Shown: positions 10,068-22,911, counted from the first letter of the stretch. The stretch is DNA of 49,733 nucleotides from Clostridiales bacterium (GCA_021107455.1 JAIOSU010000198.1:1-49733); one strand, 5' to 3'. Numbers and translations: made by a program. The notes: a model not told the origin generated them from the letters alone.

Positions 10068-10268
10068 CTATCTGATTGGTGTTACGTTCTCAGCTTGAGG
10101 ACCTTTAGGACCTTGAGCGATTTCAAAAGTAACTGCTTCGCCTTCTTCTAAAGACTTGAAGCCATCTTTGTTAATTTGTGAGAAGTGTACGAAAACGTCT
10201 TTTCCGTCATCACCAGTGATAAAACCAAAACCTTTTTCTGAGTTAAACCATTTTACAGTTCCGTTCAT
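10068..10268 (-). CDS. Cold shock protein
   Basis: [32 protein letters not shown] canonical CSD; long AT-rich 5' UTR. Confidence 0.98.
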   Translation of the reverse strand: MNGTVKWFNSEKGFGFITGDDGKDVFVHFSQINKDGFKSLEEGEAVTFEIAQGPKGPQAENVTPIR

Positions 10269-10444
10269 GTTGTGCCTCCAAAATTTAATATTTCCTTAAA
10301 AACCTAATAGAAAAAATATTAACAAAATCTTGGAAACTAAACTCAAAAAAGAATTTTGTTTTCCTAACTTTTTAATTAATTTTTTTTTCCTGTGGATCTA
10401 AGGTACGTCTTAATAATACACTTTTTCCATTTTTTTTGCAAGTC

Positions 10445-12094
<1,650 letters not shown>

Positions 12095-12178
12095 TTATTA
12101 ATCCGTATTGTAAACACTCAACTATAAATTATATCATTTTTTTTCAGAAGTACAATGGTTTTAATCAAATGTTACCGG

Positions 12179-13516
12179 TTATTCATGAACTACGCTCTTT
12201 CCGCGCCATCCTCCTTTGATTAATCTTCTGAGCATCAAAAGACCTCTCAAAATCTCATCTGCCGCCATGGCAAACCAGATGCCTGCAAGACCGAATTCCA
12301 ATACAACCCCGAAATAATAAGCTCCAAGCGTACTCACCAGCCACATTGAAAACACGCCTGCAATCACTGGGAAATTAACATCGCCCGCAGCTTTGAACGC
12401 ATTGATGATCACCAAATTGAGCACTCTGCCGAACTCCACTAAAAAATCTATCATAATGATTTGTGCACCCAGTTTAATGATTAATGGGTCATCAGTGAAT
12501 ATGGACATCAATGAGTGCCTGAAGACCACAAACAACAAGGATACTGACATTGTGACTGTCAGGGATTGTTTAACCGACCTCATTGTAATTCGATAAGCTT
12601 CATCCTCTTTACCTGCACCAATCAGGTGACCGACAATGATTTGGTTGGCCTGTGCTATCGCAAGTGTGGCAAGATAAGTAAACCAAACTATGATTTGTAC
12701 ATAGATTTTTGTTGTAACTGCAGCGGTACCCATCAGATTGATGAATGAAAAAATCACCATTTGGGAAAACTGCCAGGATATCGGCTCTCCAGCTGAGGGC
12801 AATCCAAGTTTAAGAAACTGGACGACCAGTTTTTTAGGTACTGGAAACAAGTGCTTTAGCGATGGTTTGACACCATAATATTTCACCAAAACGAAGATCA
12901 TGATAACTACAGCGATTGAACGACTGAAGACAGTGGAAATGGCAACTCCTTTCACACCTAGAATCGGAAGTCCGAAAGGTCCGAAGAGGAAAATATAATT
13001 TCCTATCACGTTGATGATATTCATCCCAATTGCCAAATACATCGACAATTTCGTTTGTCCATGACTTTTTAAGATTACGGATGAAACAGTAAATAGTGCC
13101 GGTACAAACAAAAATCCCAACATTGTACTTAAATATGAGGTTGTATCAGGGTATAACTCCGCTGGCATATTGATGAGTCCAAAAAACTGCAACTGGAAGG
13201 TATATAATAATATCGCGATTAACCCAGACAACAATATATTGGACCCGAATGCGAGTGTATATACCTGATTCAAGTCTTTTTTATGAGAAGCACCTATAAA
13301 CTGAGTGACCATAATTCCCGTAGCCGCAGAAGTTATGTTAAATAGTATAAGCAGGGTATTAAGTATTTGATTAGCATTGCCCACAGCCGCAACCGCAAGA
13401 TCGGAATATCGACTCAGCATTACGGTGTCCACATTACCCATAATCATAAACAGAAGCACTTCTATGAAGATTGGCCAAGCCAATTTTATTGGATTTGTAT
13501 TTTCATCTATTCTCAA
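12179..13516 (-). CDS. MATE family efflux transporter
   Basis: 12-TM pattern, IFIEVLLFMIMGNVDTVMLSRYSDLAVAAVGNANQI. Confidence 0.93.
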   Translation of the reverse strand: MRIDENTNPIKLAWPIFIEVLLFMIMGNVDTVMLSRYSDLAVAAVGNANQILNTLLILFNITSAATGIMVTQFIGASHKKDLNQVYTLAFGSNILLSGLIAILLYTFQLQFFGLINMPAELYPDTTSYLSTMLGFLFVPALFTVSSVILKSHGQTKLSMYLAIGMNIINVIGNYIFLFGPFGLPILGVKGVAISTVFSRSIAVVIMIFVLVKYYGVKPSLKHLFPVPKKLVVQFLKLGLPSAGEPISWQFSQMVIFSFINLMGTAAVTTKIYVQIIVWFTYLATLAIAQANQIIVGHLIGAGKEDEAYRITMRSVKQSLTVTMSVSLLFVVFRHSLMSIFTDDPLIIKLGAQIIMIDFLVEFGRVLNLVIINAFKAAGDVNFPVIAGVFSMWLVSTLGAYYFGVVLEFGLAGIWFAMAADEILRGLLMLRRLIKGGWRGKSVVHE

Positions 13517-13618
13517 AGTCGTTTCTCTCTTTTCAATTATTCAATCTAAATTACATCATAACGCTTCTGGTATAAAATTCAACCTTTTTTATGTTTTGTT
13601 GTATGTGAAATCAAAGCT

Positions 13619-13652
13619 AAAAAAGGTGCCTTACCTCATAGGTAAAGCACCA
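13619..13652 (-). terminator. Intrinsic terminator downstream of pheT
   Basis: Minus strand GGTGCTTTACCTATGAGGTAAGGCACCTTTTTT. Confidence 0.9.
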
Positions 13653-13665
13653 TGTTTCGAAAGTC

Positions 13666-16056
13666 TTATCTCAATTGCGCATCTAGTTCATCTTCAAGTG
13701 CTTTGAGAATCTTTGAAAATATTTTATTGACCGCTTCATCCTCAAGCGTGCGTTCCTCTGATCTGAACACCAATGCATAGGCCACCGACTTATAGCCTTC
13801 AGGAATTTGACGACCTTTATACATATCAAACATGACAACAGATTCTAAAAGTGCTCCAGCTGATGCTTTTACAAGCTGTTCAATCTGATAAGATGTAGTC
13901 TCATCCTTAACTAAAACTGCTATGTCTCTTTCGATAGCAGGGTATCTCGGGATGGCTTTGAACAGTTTTGATTCGCGCGACAATTGCATGATCAAATTAA
14001 AATCGAGATCAGCGACATAAGTTCTTATTCCGAGACTGTATTCCTCCTGAACCAATGGATGGATTTCTCCCATCGTTCCAAGAATGTGATCTCCCCAAAT
14101 GATATTGGCACATCTACCGGTGTGGTAAGTTGGTGAGTGTGTCTCTTTCTCGAAGTAATACCCCTCGACACCAATTCCACTTAGCATATTCTCAACGATA
14201 CCCTTAAGAGTGAAAAAGTCTTCATGTTCTCCATATAAACCAATGGTCAACATCTTTTTCTCGATCGGCAATTGTTTTACGGGTAGTTCTTTTGGCAAGA
14301 ACACACTACCCATCTCAAACACTTTTGCCTTCAGATTCTTACGATTATAATTTCTTGATAACACCTCAAGAACGTTCGGAACAAGTGAAGCTCTCATGAC
14401 GCTGAACTCTTCTCCTAGTGGATTGATTAGTTCCACTTGATTACGCAACAAACTATTTTCAGGTAGATTGATACGATCCAAGTCTTTTCTTGATACAAAA
14501 GAATACGTTAATATTTCATCCACTCCGGAAGATAAAAGCTCAGTTTTGGCTTTTTCTTCTATCAACTGGGCATTAGTCCTCGCTCCCCAAGTCGATGTTT
14601 TAGGCAAAGTCATCTTAATTTGATCATAACCGTATAATCTTGCTATTTCCTCCACCAAATCAATCTCTTTGAGAAGATCCAGTCGATAATATGGTGGGAT
14701 TGCTTTCAATCCATCGGTATCAATGACTTCAATCTCCAGTTTTTTTAGAATCTCAATCATTTCCTGTGCAGTGAGTTCACTACCGATCATCTGGTTGATT
14801 CGCTCAACACGAAATGGAATCTCCAGTCTTGAAGCTTTGTTCGGATAAACATCAATTAGACCAGGTACAACTTCTCCCGCGCCTAAAAGTTCAATCAGAT
14901 GACACACTCGATCCACAACCATTGCAGGCAATTCAACGCTGACTCCTTTTTCATAACGTGATGACGCTTCAGAACGGAGTCCCAAATCTTTGGATGTTTT
15001 TCTGATGCTTGTCTTGTCAAATGTAGCTACTTCAAGCAAAACAGCTTTTGTATCACTGTTGATTTCGGTATTGGCACCACCCATGACACCTGCTATGGCA
15101 ATCGGTTTATCCTTATCAGCAATAACGAGCATCTCATCTGTCAAAATTCTATCTTTATCATCAAGTGTCGTAATCACTTCTTCCGACTTTGCTCTTCTGA
15201 CGATGATTTCACCACCAGAAACAGAATGCAAATCAAATGCATGAATTGGTTGACCATATTCGAGCATTACAAAATTCGTTATATCAACTATATTGTTGAT
15301 TGGACGCATTCCGGATTGCATCAATCTGAGTTGCATCCATAGCGGAGATGTTTCAATCATTATATTTTTAATGATCTTAGCGGCATAGCGTGGACATAGA
15401 TCAGGATCATCAATTCTTACAGAAGCAAAAGTTTCAACTTCAGATGCTGCTGTTTCGTTATAGAGTTCTGGAAGTTTGACAGGTACATCAAAACTTGCTG
15501 AGACCTCTCGAGCCATCCCAAGCATACTGAGGCAGTCAGGTCGATTAGGTGTGATTTCAAATTCGATGACTGCTTCATCAAGTTTAAGAATTTTAAGTAT
15601 GTCCTCTCCGATTGGGTAGGCTTGGTCGAGAATCAAGATACCATCATCAAATTCTTTTGGAATGGATGATCCCTCGAAACCGAGCTCTTCGAGTGAGCAT
15701 AACATCCCGTTCGACACCTCGCCTCTGAGTTTTCCTTTTTTAATTTTGACCCCTCCAGCAATAACTGCTCCGTTCAATGCTACGGGAATATAATCTCCGA
15801 TACTGATGTTTGTTGCACCTGTAACGATTTGTATTTCTTCAGTTCCGACATCAACAGTACAAACCACTAATTTATCTGCATTAGGATGCTGAATGATGTT
15901 CAGTATTTTACCAACCACTACATTTTCAATACCTTCACAAATCTTATACGACCCTTCATTGTTTGATCCTGTAAGGACGAGCTTGTCCATCAGAGTCTTG
16001 TCATCTAAATTTTCTATATCTACATAAGATTTTAACCATTCTATAGGTACTCTCAT
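13666..16056 (-). CDS. pheT: Phenylalanyl-tRNA synthetase beta subunit
   Basis: MRVPIEWLKSYVDIEN..., 796 aa, directly downstream of pheS. Confidence 0.98.
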   Translation of the reverse strand: MRVPIEWLKSYVDIENLDDKTLMDKLVLTGSNNEGSYKICEGIENVVVGKILNIIQHPNADKLVVCTVDVGTEEIQIVTGATNISIGDYIPVALNGAVIAGGVKIKKGKLRGEVSNGMLCSLEELGFEGSSIPKEFDDGILILDQAYPIGEDILKILKLDEAVIEFEITPNRPDCLSMLGMAREVSASFDVPVKLPELYNETAASEVETFASVRIDDPDLCPRYAAKIIKNIMIETSPLWMQLRLMQSGMRPINNIVDITNFVMLEYGQPIHAFDLHSVSGGEIIVRRAKSEEVITTLDDKDRILTDEMLVIADKDKPIAIAGVMGGANTEINSDTKAVLLEVATFDKTSIRKTSKDLGLRSEASSRYEKGVSVELPAMVVDRVCHLIELLGAGEVVPGLIDVYPNKASRLEIPFRVERINQMIGSELTAQEMIEILKKLEIEVIDTDGLKAIPPYYRLDLLKEIDLVEEIARLYGYDQIKMTLPKTSTWGARTNAQLIEEKAKTELLSSGVDEILTYSFVSRKDLDRINLPENSLLRNQVELINPLGEEFSVMRASLVPNVLEVLSRNYNRKNLKAKVFEMGSVFLPKELPVKQLPIEKKMLTIGLYGEHEDFFTLKGIVENMLSGIGVEGYYFEKETHSPTYHTGRCANIIWGDHILGTMGEIHPLVQEEYSLGIRTYVADLDFNLIMQLSRESKLFKAIPRYPAIERDIAVLVKDETTSYQIEQLVKASAGALLESVVMFDMYKGRQIPEGYKSVAYALVFRSEERTLEDEAVNKIFSKILKALEDELDAQLR

Positions 16057-16075
16057 TTTTGCCTCCTTAACTTAT

Positions 16076-17095
16076 CTAAAATTGTTTGATTAAACGTATG
16101 TCATTTTCGAAAAGAATTCGAATATCGTCAATCTCATATTTAAGCATGGTAATACGATCAAGTCCCATTCCAAATGCAAACCCTGTGTAAACCTCAGGAT
16201 CTATTCCACATTCACTAAGTACATTTGGATGGACCATACCACAACCCAAGATTTCAATCCAACCGCTTCCCTTACAGAACCTGCACCCTTCTCCACCACA
16301 TTTGAAACAAGAAACATCCACTTCACCACTTGGCTCAGTAAATGGAAAATAATGTGGTCTGAATTTAGTGCGGGTCTGGCTACCAAACAATCTCTTGGCA
16401 AACATATCCAGCGTACCTTTAAGATCTGCCATGGTGATGTCTTTGTCCACAACAAGTCCCTCAATTTGATGGAACATAGGTGAATGGGTCGCATCAATCT
16501 CATCATTTCTAAAGCATCTTCCAGGTGCAATGATCCGAATCGGTGGCTTTTGAGATTTCATGGTTCTAACCTGAATTGGTGATGTTTGTGTTCTTAGGAT
16601 GAGCTCTTCATTGATATAGAATGTATCCGACAAACTTCTCGAAGGATGGTCAACCGGTGCGTTAAGTGCGTCGAAATTATGATAAACCGTATCAATTTCA
16701 GGTCCCTCGGCAATTTTGAAACCCATGCCCAGGAAAATTTCCTTTATTTCATCCAGTGCAACATTAAGGGGATGTTTATGACCTCTCAAGCTTTTCTTCG
16801 AAGGCATGGTGACATCAATTCCCTCTGTTTGTAATTGAATGTCCATTTCAATTCGCTTTTTATCTTCCTTTACTGAATCAAGGAGATTTTCAATGGCTTC
16901 ACGCACATCATTGGCCATTTTTCCAACAATAGGGCGCTCTTCATTACTCAGATCTTTCATATTTTTAAGAACTGAGGTCACTTCACCTTTTTTGCCCAAA
17001 TATTTGACTCTAAGATCTTCGAGTTCTTTGAGACTCTTAGCGGCTTTCACTTCATCAGTGGCCATAAGCAATAATTTTTCCAAAATTTCTTTCAT
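16076..17095 (-). CDS. pheS: Phenylalanyl-tRNA synthetase alpha subunit (ORF extends to 17101; GGAGG spacing favours the second ATG)
   Basis: GHKHPLN...[21 protein letters not shown]...[12 protein letters not shown] class II synthetase motifs. Confidence 0.98.
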   Translation of the reverse strand: MKEILEKLLLMATDEVKAAKSLKELEDLRVKYLGKKGEVTSVLKNMKDLSNEERPIVGKMANDVREAIENLLDSVKEDKKRIEMDIQLQTEGIDVTMPSKKSLRGHKHPLNVALDEIKEIFLGMGFKIAEGPEIDTVYHNFDALNAPVDHPSRSLSDTFYINEELILRTQTSPIQVRTMKSQKPPIRIIAPGRCFRNDEIDATHSPMFHQIEGLVVDKDITMADLKGTLDMFAKRLFGSQTRTKFRPHYFPFTEPSGEVDVSCFKCGGEGCRFCKGSGWIEILGCGMVHPNVLSECGIDPEVYTGFAFGMGLDRITMLKYEIDDIRILFENDIRLIKQF

Positions 17096-17129
17096 CTTCA
17101 TCCTCCCACATCAATATTCAAAAAATAAA

Positions 17130-17395
17130 AAAACTCCATCCCGTAAAGGGACGGAGTATATTCCGCGGTACCACCCAATTTGATTGCAACAGCAATCCTC
17201 TCAGAACCTTAACGCGGCGTACGGCACTTTCTACTCGAGTTCAAAAGTGCATCTCCAGAGTGAACTTCAGCGTTTTCAATATGGAAAGTTTGCACCAGTT
17301 GCTTTCCTCTCTAAAAAATATCCTACGCTTACTCTCTCTTTCACAGATGTTCGTTTTTTCCAATACAGCTATGATACCATAAAACAATTCATCAA
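17130..17395 (-). promoter_or_regulatory. T-box leader of pheST, specifier TTC (Phe)
   Basis: Minus strand GGGTGGTACCGCGG, AGAGAG(TA) Stem I, GAAG-TTC-A-CTCT specifier loop, terminator ACTCCGTCCCTTTACGGGATGGAGTTTTTTT. Confidence 0.96.
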
Positions 17396-17403
17396 ACAAG
17401 TTT

Positions 17404-18213
17404 TTATCGTGATGAACTTTTCTCAGCAATCCTATACATCATAATCCCTGCCGCAACTGCTGCGTTCAAGGACTCCGCTTTACCAAAAATGGGAATCTTG
17501 ACGCAAACATCAGCTACTCCTATCAACTCTTCCGAGACACCATTGGCTTCGTTACCGATCACCAAACAATTTTTCTCGGAGTAATTATCATCTTCTTTAT
17601 AATCCTTTGAATCTTTAAGTGAAGTTACAACTATATTATAGCCTAGAGACTTGAGTTTATTGATTAAAGCGAGCGGTTGTTCAGTTTCAACAAACCTGAC
17701 GTTAAGAATGGATCCTACAGTACTGCGTACAACCTTGTCATTATAGACATCCACACAGCCTTTATTCAAAATAACATATGAAAAGCCGGCAGCATCTGCG
17801 GTCCTGATAACAGTCCCCATATTGCCAGGGTCCTGCAATCGGTCAAGCATGATCAAAGAAGTGATCTCTTCTTCTTTCAACATTTCCAGAAATCCCTCAT
17901 CACTCATCTTATCAGGGATGGACATGATGCCAATGACCCCTTGAGAGTTCTCAGTATGTGATATTTCTTTGAACAAAGCAGTTTCAACAGAATAGACCTG
18001 AGCAATCTCATCAAACTCAAAAGTCATCTCAATATGAGTTGAGACATCGCTCGACACCAGTATTGCATGACATTTTTGACCTGTTTCTATGGCCAAAGTA
18101 ACTGTTCTAAGACCTTCAAGAAGAAACTTTTGCTCTTTTTCCCTATATTTTTTTGTTGCAAGAGACTTCGCAAGTTTGATCCACTTATTCTGATGAGATG
18201 TGATTTCTATCAA
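17404..18213 (-). CDS. TrmH/SpoU family RNA methyltransferase
   Basis: LDRLQDPGNMGTVIRTADAAGF...VIGNEANGVSEEL...IPIFGKAESLNAAVAAGIMMY. Confidence 0.95.
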   Translation of the reverse strand: MIEITSHQNKWIKLAKSLATKKYREKEQKFLLEGLRTVTLAIETGQKCHAILVSSDVSTHIEMTFEFDEIAQVYSVETALFKEISHTENSQGVIGIMSIPDKMSDEGFLEMLKEEEITSLIMLDRLQDPGNMGTVIRTADAAGFSYVILNKGCVDVYNDKVVRSTVGSILNVRFVETEQPLALINKLKSLGYNIVVTSLKDSKDYKEDDNYSEKNCLVIGNEANGVSEELIGVADVCVKIPIFGKAESLNAAVAAGIMMYRIAEKSSSR

Positions 18214-18216
18214 TTG

Positions 18217-18867
18217 TTACCTCTTTTCAAGCTTTTGGAGATCTTTGTTATGACCCACGACCACGAGAATATCATCTTTGAGCAATACACGATCAGGCTC
18301 TACATTGATATCAATTTCATCGCCTCTTCTAATTGCTATAACAGAAATGGAATATTGTCTACGCATGTTGATTTCAACCAAACTCTTGCCAATCCATTCT
18401 CCACTCATTTTGATTTCAAGTATACTATACTCTGGTGCCAAGTCAATCAGTTCGAGTACATTGCTTGATAATAGACCTTTGGCGACTTTTATGCCCATTT
18501 CTTTTTCTGGGAAAACGACTCTATTGGCACCAATCTTATAAAGGACCTTTGCATGAGCTGCATTTTGAGCTTTTGCAATGATGTGCTTGATGCCCATTTC
18601 CTTAACCAAAAGAGTCACAAGGATTGACGATTGTATATCTGAACCGATAGTCACTATGGCGACATCAAAATTTCTGATTCCTAGTGCTTTAATCGCATTT
18701 TCATCAGTTGCGTCTGCCTGAACAGCGTAAGTTACTTTATCTGAAATACTTTGTATGATTTCTTCATTATCATCAACCACCATGACTTCACTACCCATCT
18801 CGGACAGTTTGATTGCAACACTTTGTCCAAATCGACCACAACCTATTACAACGAATTGTTTGCTCAT
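18217..18867 (-). CDS. ktrA: TrkA family K+ uptake regulatory subunit (KtrA-like)
   Basis: KQFVVIGCGRFGQSVAIKLSEMGSEVMVVD RCK_N plus TrkA_C; 216 aa single RCK unit. Confidence 0.92.
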   Translation of the reverse strand: MSKQFVVIGCGRFGQSVAIKLSEMGSEVMVVDDNEEIIQSISDKVTYAVQADATDENAIKALGIRNFDVAIVTIGSDIQSSILVTLLVKEMGIKHIIAKAQNAAHAKVLYKIGANRVVFPEKEMGIKVAKGLLSSNVLELIDLAPEYSILEIKMSGEWIGKSLVEINMRRQYSISVIAIRRGDEIDINVEPDRVLLKDDILVVVGHNKDLQKLEKR

Positions 18868-18885
18868 CTTATTCCTCCAATTATT

Positions 18886-20238
18886 TTAACCTACTATTAT
18901 TTTTCCTTCCGGATAACGGATCAATTGCTTTTTGTTATGTCCTGATCGACTTAATGCAAGCACTATAGTGAGCGGACCCAATCTACCGAAAAACATGAGA
19001 ATGGTGATGACTATTTTGCCAGCAGTTGTCAAGTATGGAGTGATTCCAAGTGAAAGACCAACTGTTCCGAAAGCACTGAATGTTTCAAACACCAGGTTCT
19101 CGAAACTATGTGTCGGTTCTACAACAACAAGCAACATCATTAAAATCGCTATTACAAAAGTTGAGACAAATATTACAGCAAGAGCTCTATTGATGATATC
19201 TTTTGGAATTCTTCTGTTGGAGAATTGGATGTCTTCCCTACCTTTTGCAACTGCTACTATTGTCAGAAACATCATGCCGAATGTTGTCGTTTTGATACCT
19301 CCGGCAGTTGAACCTGGTGAACCACCAATGAACATCAACATAATAGTCAATAGTTTTGTAGGCATGGTCAGCATGTCCGTTGGTACAGTATTGAAACCTG
19401 CTGTTCTAGGTGTAATTGCCTGAAACATTGATGCAACTAATTTTTCACCAGTACTAAACGTTCCTATAGTACTCGGGTTGTTATATTCAAAGATAAATAC
19501 CAGTACAAAAGCTGAACTGATTAGAATACCAGTCATAGTCAAAACCAATTTGGAATGTAATGTGAGTTTTGAAAACTTCTGTGTTCTAAACAAATCAACG
19601 ATCACTGCAAAACCCAATCCGCCAATGATGATCAATAACATAATCACAATACTTACATAAGAATCTTGTCCATATGCCATTAAACTCTTACCATTTCCCA
19701 TGATGTCGAATCCCGCATTACAAAATGCAGAAACCGAGTGAAATACGGAATAATAAAGACCAGTTGTAAAACCCATTTCAGGTACAAACCTGAAACTTAG
19801 AAAAAGTGCCCCGAGGCCTTCAATAATCATTGTTGAGATGAATACATACTTTGTCAGACGAATGACGCCGGAAATTGAAAACTGATTAAGAGCTTCTTGC
19901 ATGATAATTCTATTTCTTAAACCGATTTTTTTACCTAATAGAATTGCAGCTGTCGTCGTCATGGTCATAAATCCAAGTCCACCGACTTGTATAAGCATTA
20001 GAATGATAGTCTTTCCAAAAACACTCCAGTATGTTCCGGTATCCACAACGACAAGTCCAGTAACACAAACTGCAGATGTAGAAGTAAACAAAGCATTTAT
20101 AAATGAAGTGGATTCCCCAGAAAATGTACTAATCGGTAGCATAAGAAAAATGGTCCCTATCATTATAATACTAAAAAAACTTAGTACCAATATTTGTGCG
20201 GGTTTCAGCCCTTTAGCTTTCATAGTTGTTAAATTCAT
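18886..20238 (-). CDS. ktrB: TrkH family K+ uptake membrane subunit (KtrB-like)
   Basis: Four P-loop-like segments (SAVCVTGL, SAFCNAGF, TPRTAGFN, SAFGTVGL); paired with ktrA. Confidence 0.92.
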   Translation of the reverse strand: MNLTTMKAKGLKPAQILVLSFFSIIMIGTIFLMLPISTFSGESTSFINALFTSTSAVCVTGLVVVDTGTYWSVFGKTIILMLIQVGGLGFMTMTTTAAILLGKKIGLRNRIIMQEALNQFSISGVIRLTKYVFISTMIIEGLGALFLSFRFVPEMGFTTGLYYSVFHSVSAFCNAGFDIMGNGKSLMAYGQDSYVSIVIMLLIIIGGLGFAVIVDLFRTQKFSKLTLHSKLVLTMTGILISSAFVLVFIFEYNNPSTIGTFSTGEKLVASMFQAITPRTAGFNTVPTDMLTMPTKLLTIMLMFIGGSPGSTAGGIKTTTFGMMFLTIVAVAKGREDIQFSNRRIPKDIINRALAVIFVSTFVIAILMMLLVVVEPTHSFENLVFETFSAFGTVGLSLGITPYLTTAGKIVITILMFFGRLGPLTIVLALSRSGHNKKQLIRYPEGKIIVG

Positions 20239-20302
20239 GCTTCCCCCTATTGCTTGATATCATAACAAATATTGTATCAAATAAATTCATAAAAGCATAG
20301 TC

Positions 20303-20336
20303 AAAAAAGAAAATCGACGATTTCTCGTCGATTAAA
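20303..20336 (-). terminator. Intrinsic terminator downstream of pta
   Basis: Minus strand AATCGACGAGAAATCGTCGATTTTCTTTTTT. Confidence 0.85.
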
Positions 20337-20348
20337 TTCCAGTGCTAA

Positions 20349-21359
20349 TTATTTGCTTTGCATTTGTGCTTGAAGTGCTGTAAGCGCAACCGTACCCACG
20401 ATATCATCCGCATAGCATCCTCTGGACAAATCGTTAACTGGCATAGCCAATCCTTGACATACAGGTCCGTAAGCATTTGCATTTGCAAGTCTCTGAACGA
20501 GTTTGTATCCAATGTTTCCTGAATCGAGATCTGGGAAGATCAGAACATTTGCCAATCCTGCAACTTTTGAGTCTGGTGCTTTGCTTTTGCCCACTTTTGG
20601 TACAATAGCAGCATCGAGTTGAAGTTCAGCATCAATGCTCATATCAGGAGCCAATTCCTTAGCAATTTTTCCAGCTTCAATTACCTTGTCAACATCGGCG
20701 TGATTTGCTGAACCTTTAGATGAGAAAGATAACATCGCAACTTTTGCTTCCTTATGAACGAGAGACTCAAACGTTTTCGCTGAGCTGATTGCAATGTGAG
20801 CCAACTCCTCAGATGTTGGATTTGGATTGAGTGCACAATCTCCAAATATAAAAATCCCCTCTTCTCCAAGTTCACAATTTGGCACTTCCATTAAGAACAC
20901 AGCAGATACTAGTTTAGTACCAGGTGCCGTCTTTAAGATTTGAAGAGCCGGTCTAAGCACGTTTGCAGTTGAGTTTGCAGCACCAGCTACCATGCCTCCT
21001 GCCATACCCATTTTGACAAGCATCACGCCAAAGTAGAGTTCACTCTCAATCATCAATTTTTTTGCTTCCTCAACAGTCATACCTTTGCTTTTTCTCATTT
21101 CTGCAAGGGCTTCAGCATACTTGTCCATTTCTTCAAATGTATTTGGATCAATGAAAGTAGCTCCGTCAATTTTCCAATCACCAGCTTTCGAAAGAATTTC
21201 TTCCTTGTTGCCCACCAAAATAATATTCGCAATACCTTGCTCCAAAATCTTGTGCGTTGCTTCAATCGTTCTAGGATCGAAAGCCTCTGGTAAAACTATA
21301 GTTTGGATATCCTTTTGAGCAATTTCTATCACTTTGTCTAAAAAAGCCATCTCATACAC
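20349..21359 (-). CDS. pta: Phosphate acetyltransferase
   Basis: IVLPEAFDPRTIEATHKI..., GDCALNPNPTSEELAHIAISSA, PVNDLSRGCYADDIVGTVALTALQAQ. Confidence 0.95.
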   Translation of the reverse strand: MYEMAFLDKVIEIAQKDIQTIVLPEAFDPRTIEATHKILEQGIANIILVGNKEEILSKAGDWKIDGATFIDPNTFEEMDKYAEALAEMRKSKGMTVEEAKKLMIESELYFGVMLVKMGMAGGMVAGAANSTANVLRPALQILKTAPGTKLVSAVFLMEVPNCELGEEGIFIFGDCALNPNPTSEELAHIAISSAKTFESLVHKEAKVAMLSFSSKGSANHADVDKVIEAGKIAKELAPDMSIDAELQLDAAIVPKVGKSKAPDSKVAGLANVLIFPDLDSGNIGYKLVQRLANANAYGPVCQGLAMPVNDLSRGCYADDIVGTVALTALQAQMQSK

Positions 21360-21384
21360 TCCTTTTTTATTTATTCACATCCTC

Positions 21385-21413
21385 ATTATATGACAAACGC
21401 CTTATGTATACAA
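21385..21413 (-). promoter_or_regulatory. Sigma-A-type promoter for pta (TTGTAT-N17-TATAAT)
   Basis: Minus strand TTGTAT(21413-21408) 17-nt spacer TATAAT(21390-21385). Confidence 0.65.
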
Positions 21414-21468
21414 GATACAGAAAGCGTTTTTGTTAATAATTTATTTATAATTATCAATAATTTCTTAA

Positions 21469-22911
21469 TCAATCCTTTTTCCAATGGCTTGGAGTAAAAA
21501 GTAAAAATATTGTGAAAAGTTCTAAACGTCCAAACAACATGAGTAATGAAAGTACAATCTTACTTGGTGCTGAAAAAAACGAATAGGTTTGCGTCGGACC
21601 AACTAAATCAAATCCAGGACCAATATTTCCAATGGATGCAGCTACTGCACTTGCAGCGCTTAAAAACCCAATTCCCTCAAGGGATACAAAAAGCGTACCT
21701 GCGATAAAAAGCAGCAAATAAAGAAAAAAGAATCCTGTCACATTCGCAATAACATCAGTAGATAACATTTTACCATTAAGTTCAATCGGAATCATAGCTC
21801 TTGGGTGAAGAAGTTTTACCATTTCACGCTTTACTAATTTAAAAAGTATAATCAAACGTATGACCTTTATGGATCCACCAGTTGAACCGGCACTTCCTCC
21901 AATGAACATCGTAAAAAATAATATAGCCTTGCTGAAGCTAGGCCAAACATCAAAATCCACAGTCGAGTATCCTGTAGTTGTCATAATGGACGCAACCTGG
22001 AAAAAACCATGTTGTATGGAATCCAGTGGTGAATCATAGTATCCAAATAAATTTATCGTTACAATAATTGATATAGCAAAAAAAAGAGCCATATAAACTT
22101 TAAACTCAATATTCTTAGTTATATTTCTTATTCTCCCACGATACAGTTCATAATAAAGTGAAAAATTGACACCTGATGCAACCATGAATACTGTGATTAC
22201 AGTCGTTATATACCTACTATTAAAAGCTCCTATGCTTGCATTACGAGTTGAAAATCCTCCTGTGCCTACTGTACCAAAAGTATGAATCAACGCTTCATAC
22301 AAATTCATTCCACCAAATAACAGCAATATTGTTTCAATCACTGTTATTCCCAAATATGCCGTATACAAAATTTTAGCAGTATCCTTCATTTTCGGAACTA
22401 ATTTATCCGATATCGGTCCGGGACTTTCTGCTTTAAAAATCTGAAATGCGCCAACACCAATGGTTGGCATGATTGCAAGAGCAAGAACCAGTATTCCCAT
22501 TCCTCCAATCCAATGCATAAGTGATCGCCAAAATAATATCCCGTGAGGTAAAATCTCAATATTATCGATTACAGTCGCACCTGTCGTTGTCAAACCTGAA
22601 ACCGTCTCAAAAAAGGCATCCACGAAACTAGGTAATGCACCTGAAATGACAAATGGTAAAGCTCCAAATATGGAAACTACCACCCACCCCACTGTAACAA
22701 TCGTAATTGCTTCTTTAGTTTTTAGGCGGTTAGATTTAACTGGCATTTTGGCCATTGAATACCCAAAAATCAAAATTAGAATGATGGTTTGTAAAAATGC
22801 AAAAAAATCCGACTCTTGATAATAAAATGCGATTCCCAAGGACGGCAATAATGCTGCAGCTTCAAACATCAAAAGATTACCTATTACTTTTATTACCATA
22901 CCAAAGTTCAT
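21469..22911 (-). CDS. trkH: TrkH family potassium uptake protein
   Basis: VSGLTTTGATVIDNIE, FGTVGTGGFSTRNASIG, ASIMTTTGYSTVDFDVWP, ASIGNIGPGFD filter segments; overlaps trkA by 35 nt. Confidence 0.95.
   Translation of the reverse strand: MNFGMVIKVIGNLLMFEAAALLPSLGIAFYYQESDFFAFLQTIILILIFGYSMAKMPVKSNRLKTKEAITIVTVGWVVVSIFGALPFVISGALPSFVDAFFETVSGLTTTGATVIDNIEILPHGILFWRSLMHWIGGMGILVLALAIMPTIGVGAFQIFKAESPGPISDKLVPKMKDTAKILYTAYLGITVIETILLLFGGMNLYEALIHTFGTVGTGGFSTRNASIGAFNSRYITTVITVFMVASGVNFSLYYELYRGRIRNITKNIEFKVYMALFFAISIIVTINLFGYYDSPLDSIQHGFFQVASIMTTTGYSTVDFDVWPSFSKAILFFTMFIGGSAGSTGGSIKVIRLIILFKLVKREMVKLLHPRAMIPIELNGKMLSTDVIANVTGFFFLYLLLFIAGTLFVSLEGIGFLSAASAVAASIGNIGPGFDLVGPTQTYSFFSAPSKIVLSLLMLFGRLELFTIFLLFTPSHWKKD

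Noticed and set aside
16201-16530. 109-aa minus-strand ORF inside pheS
   Set aside because: Alternate-frame shadow ORF of a clearly coding conserved gene.
18932-19423. 163-aa plus-strand ORF antisense to ktrB
   Set aside because: Antisense shadow ORF of a conserved membrane protein; composition reflects reverse complement of hydrophobic codons.
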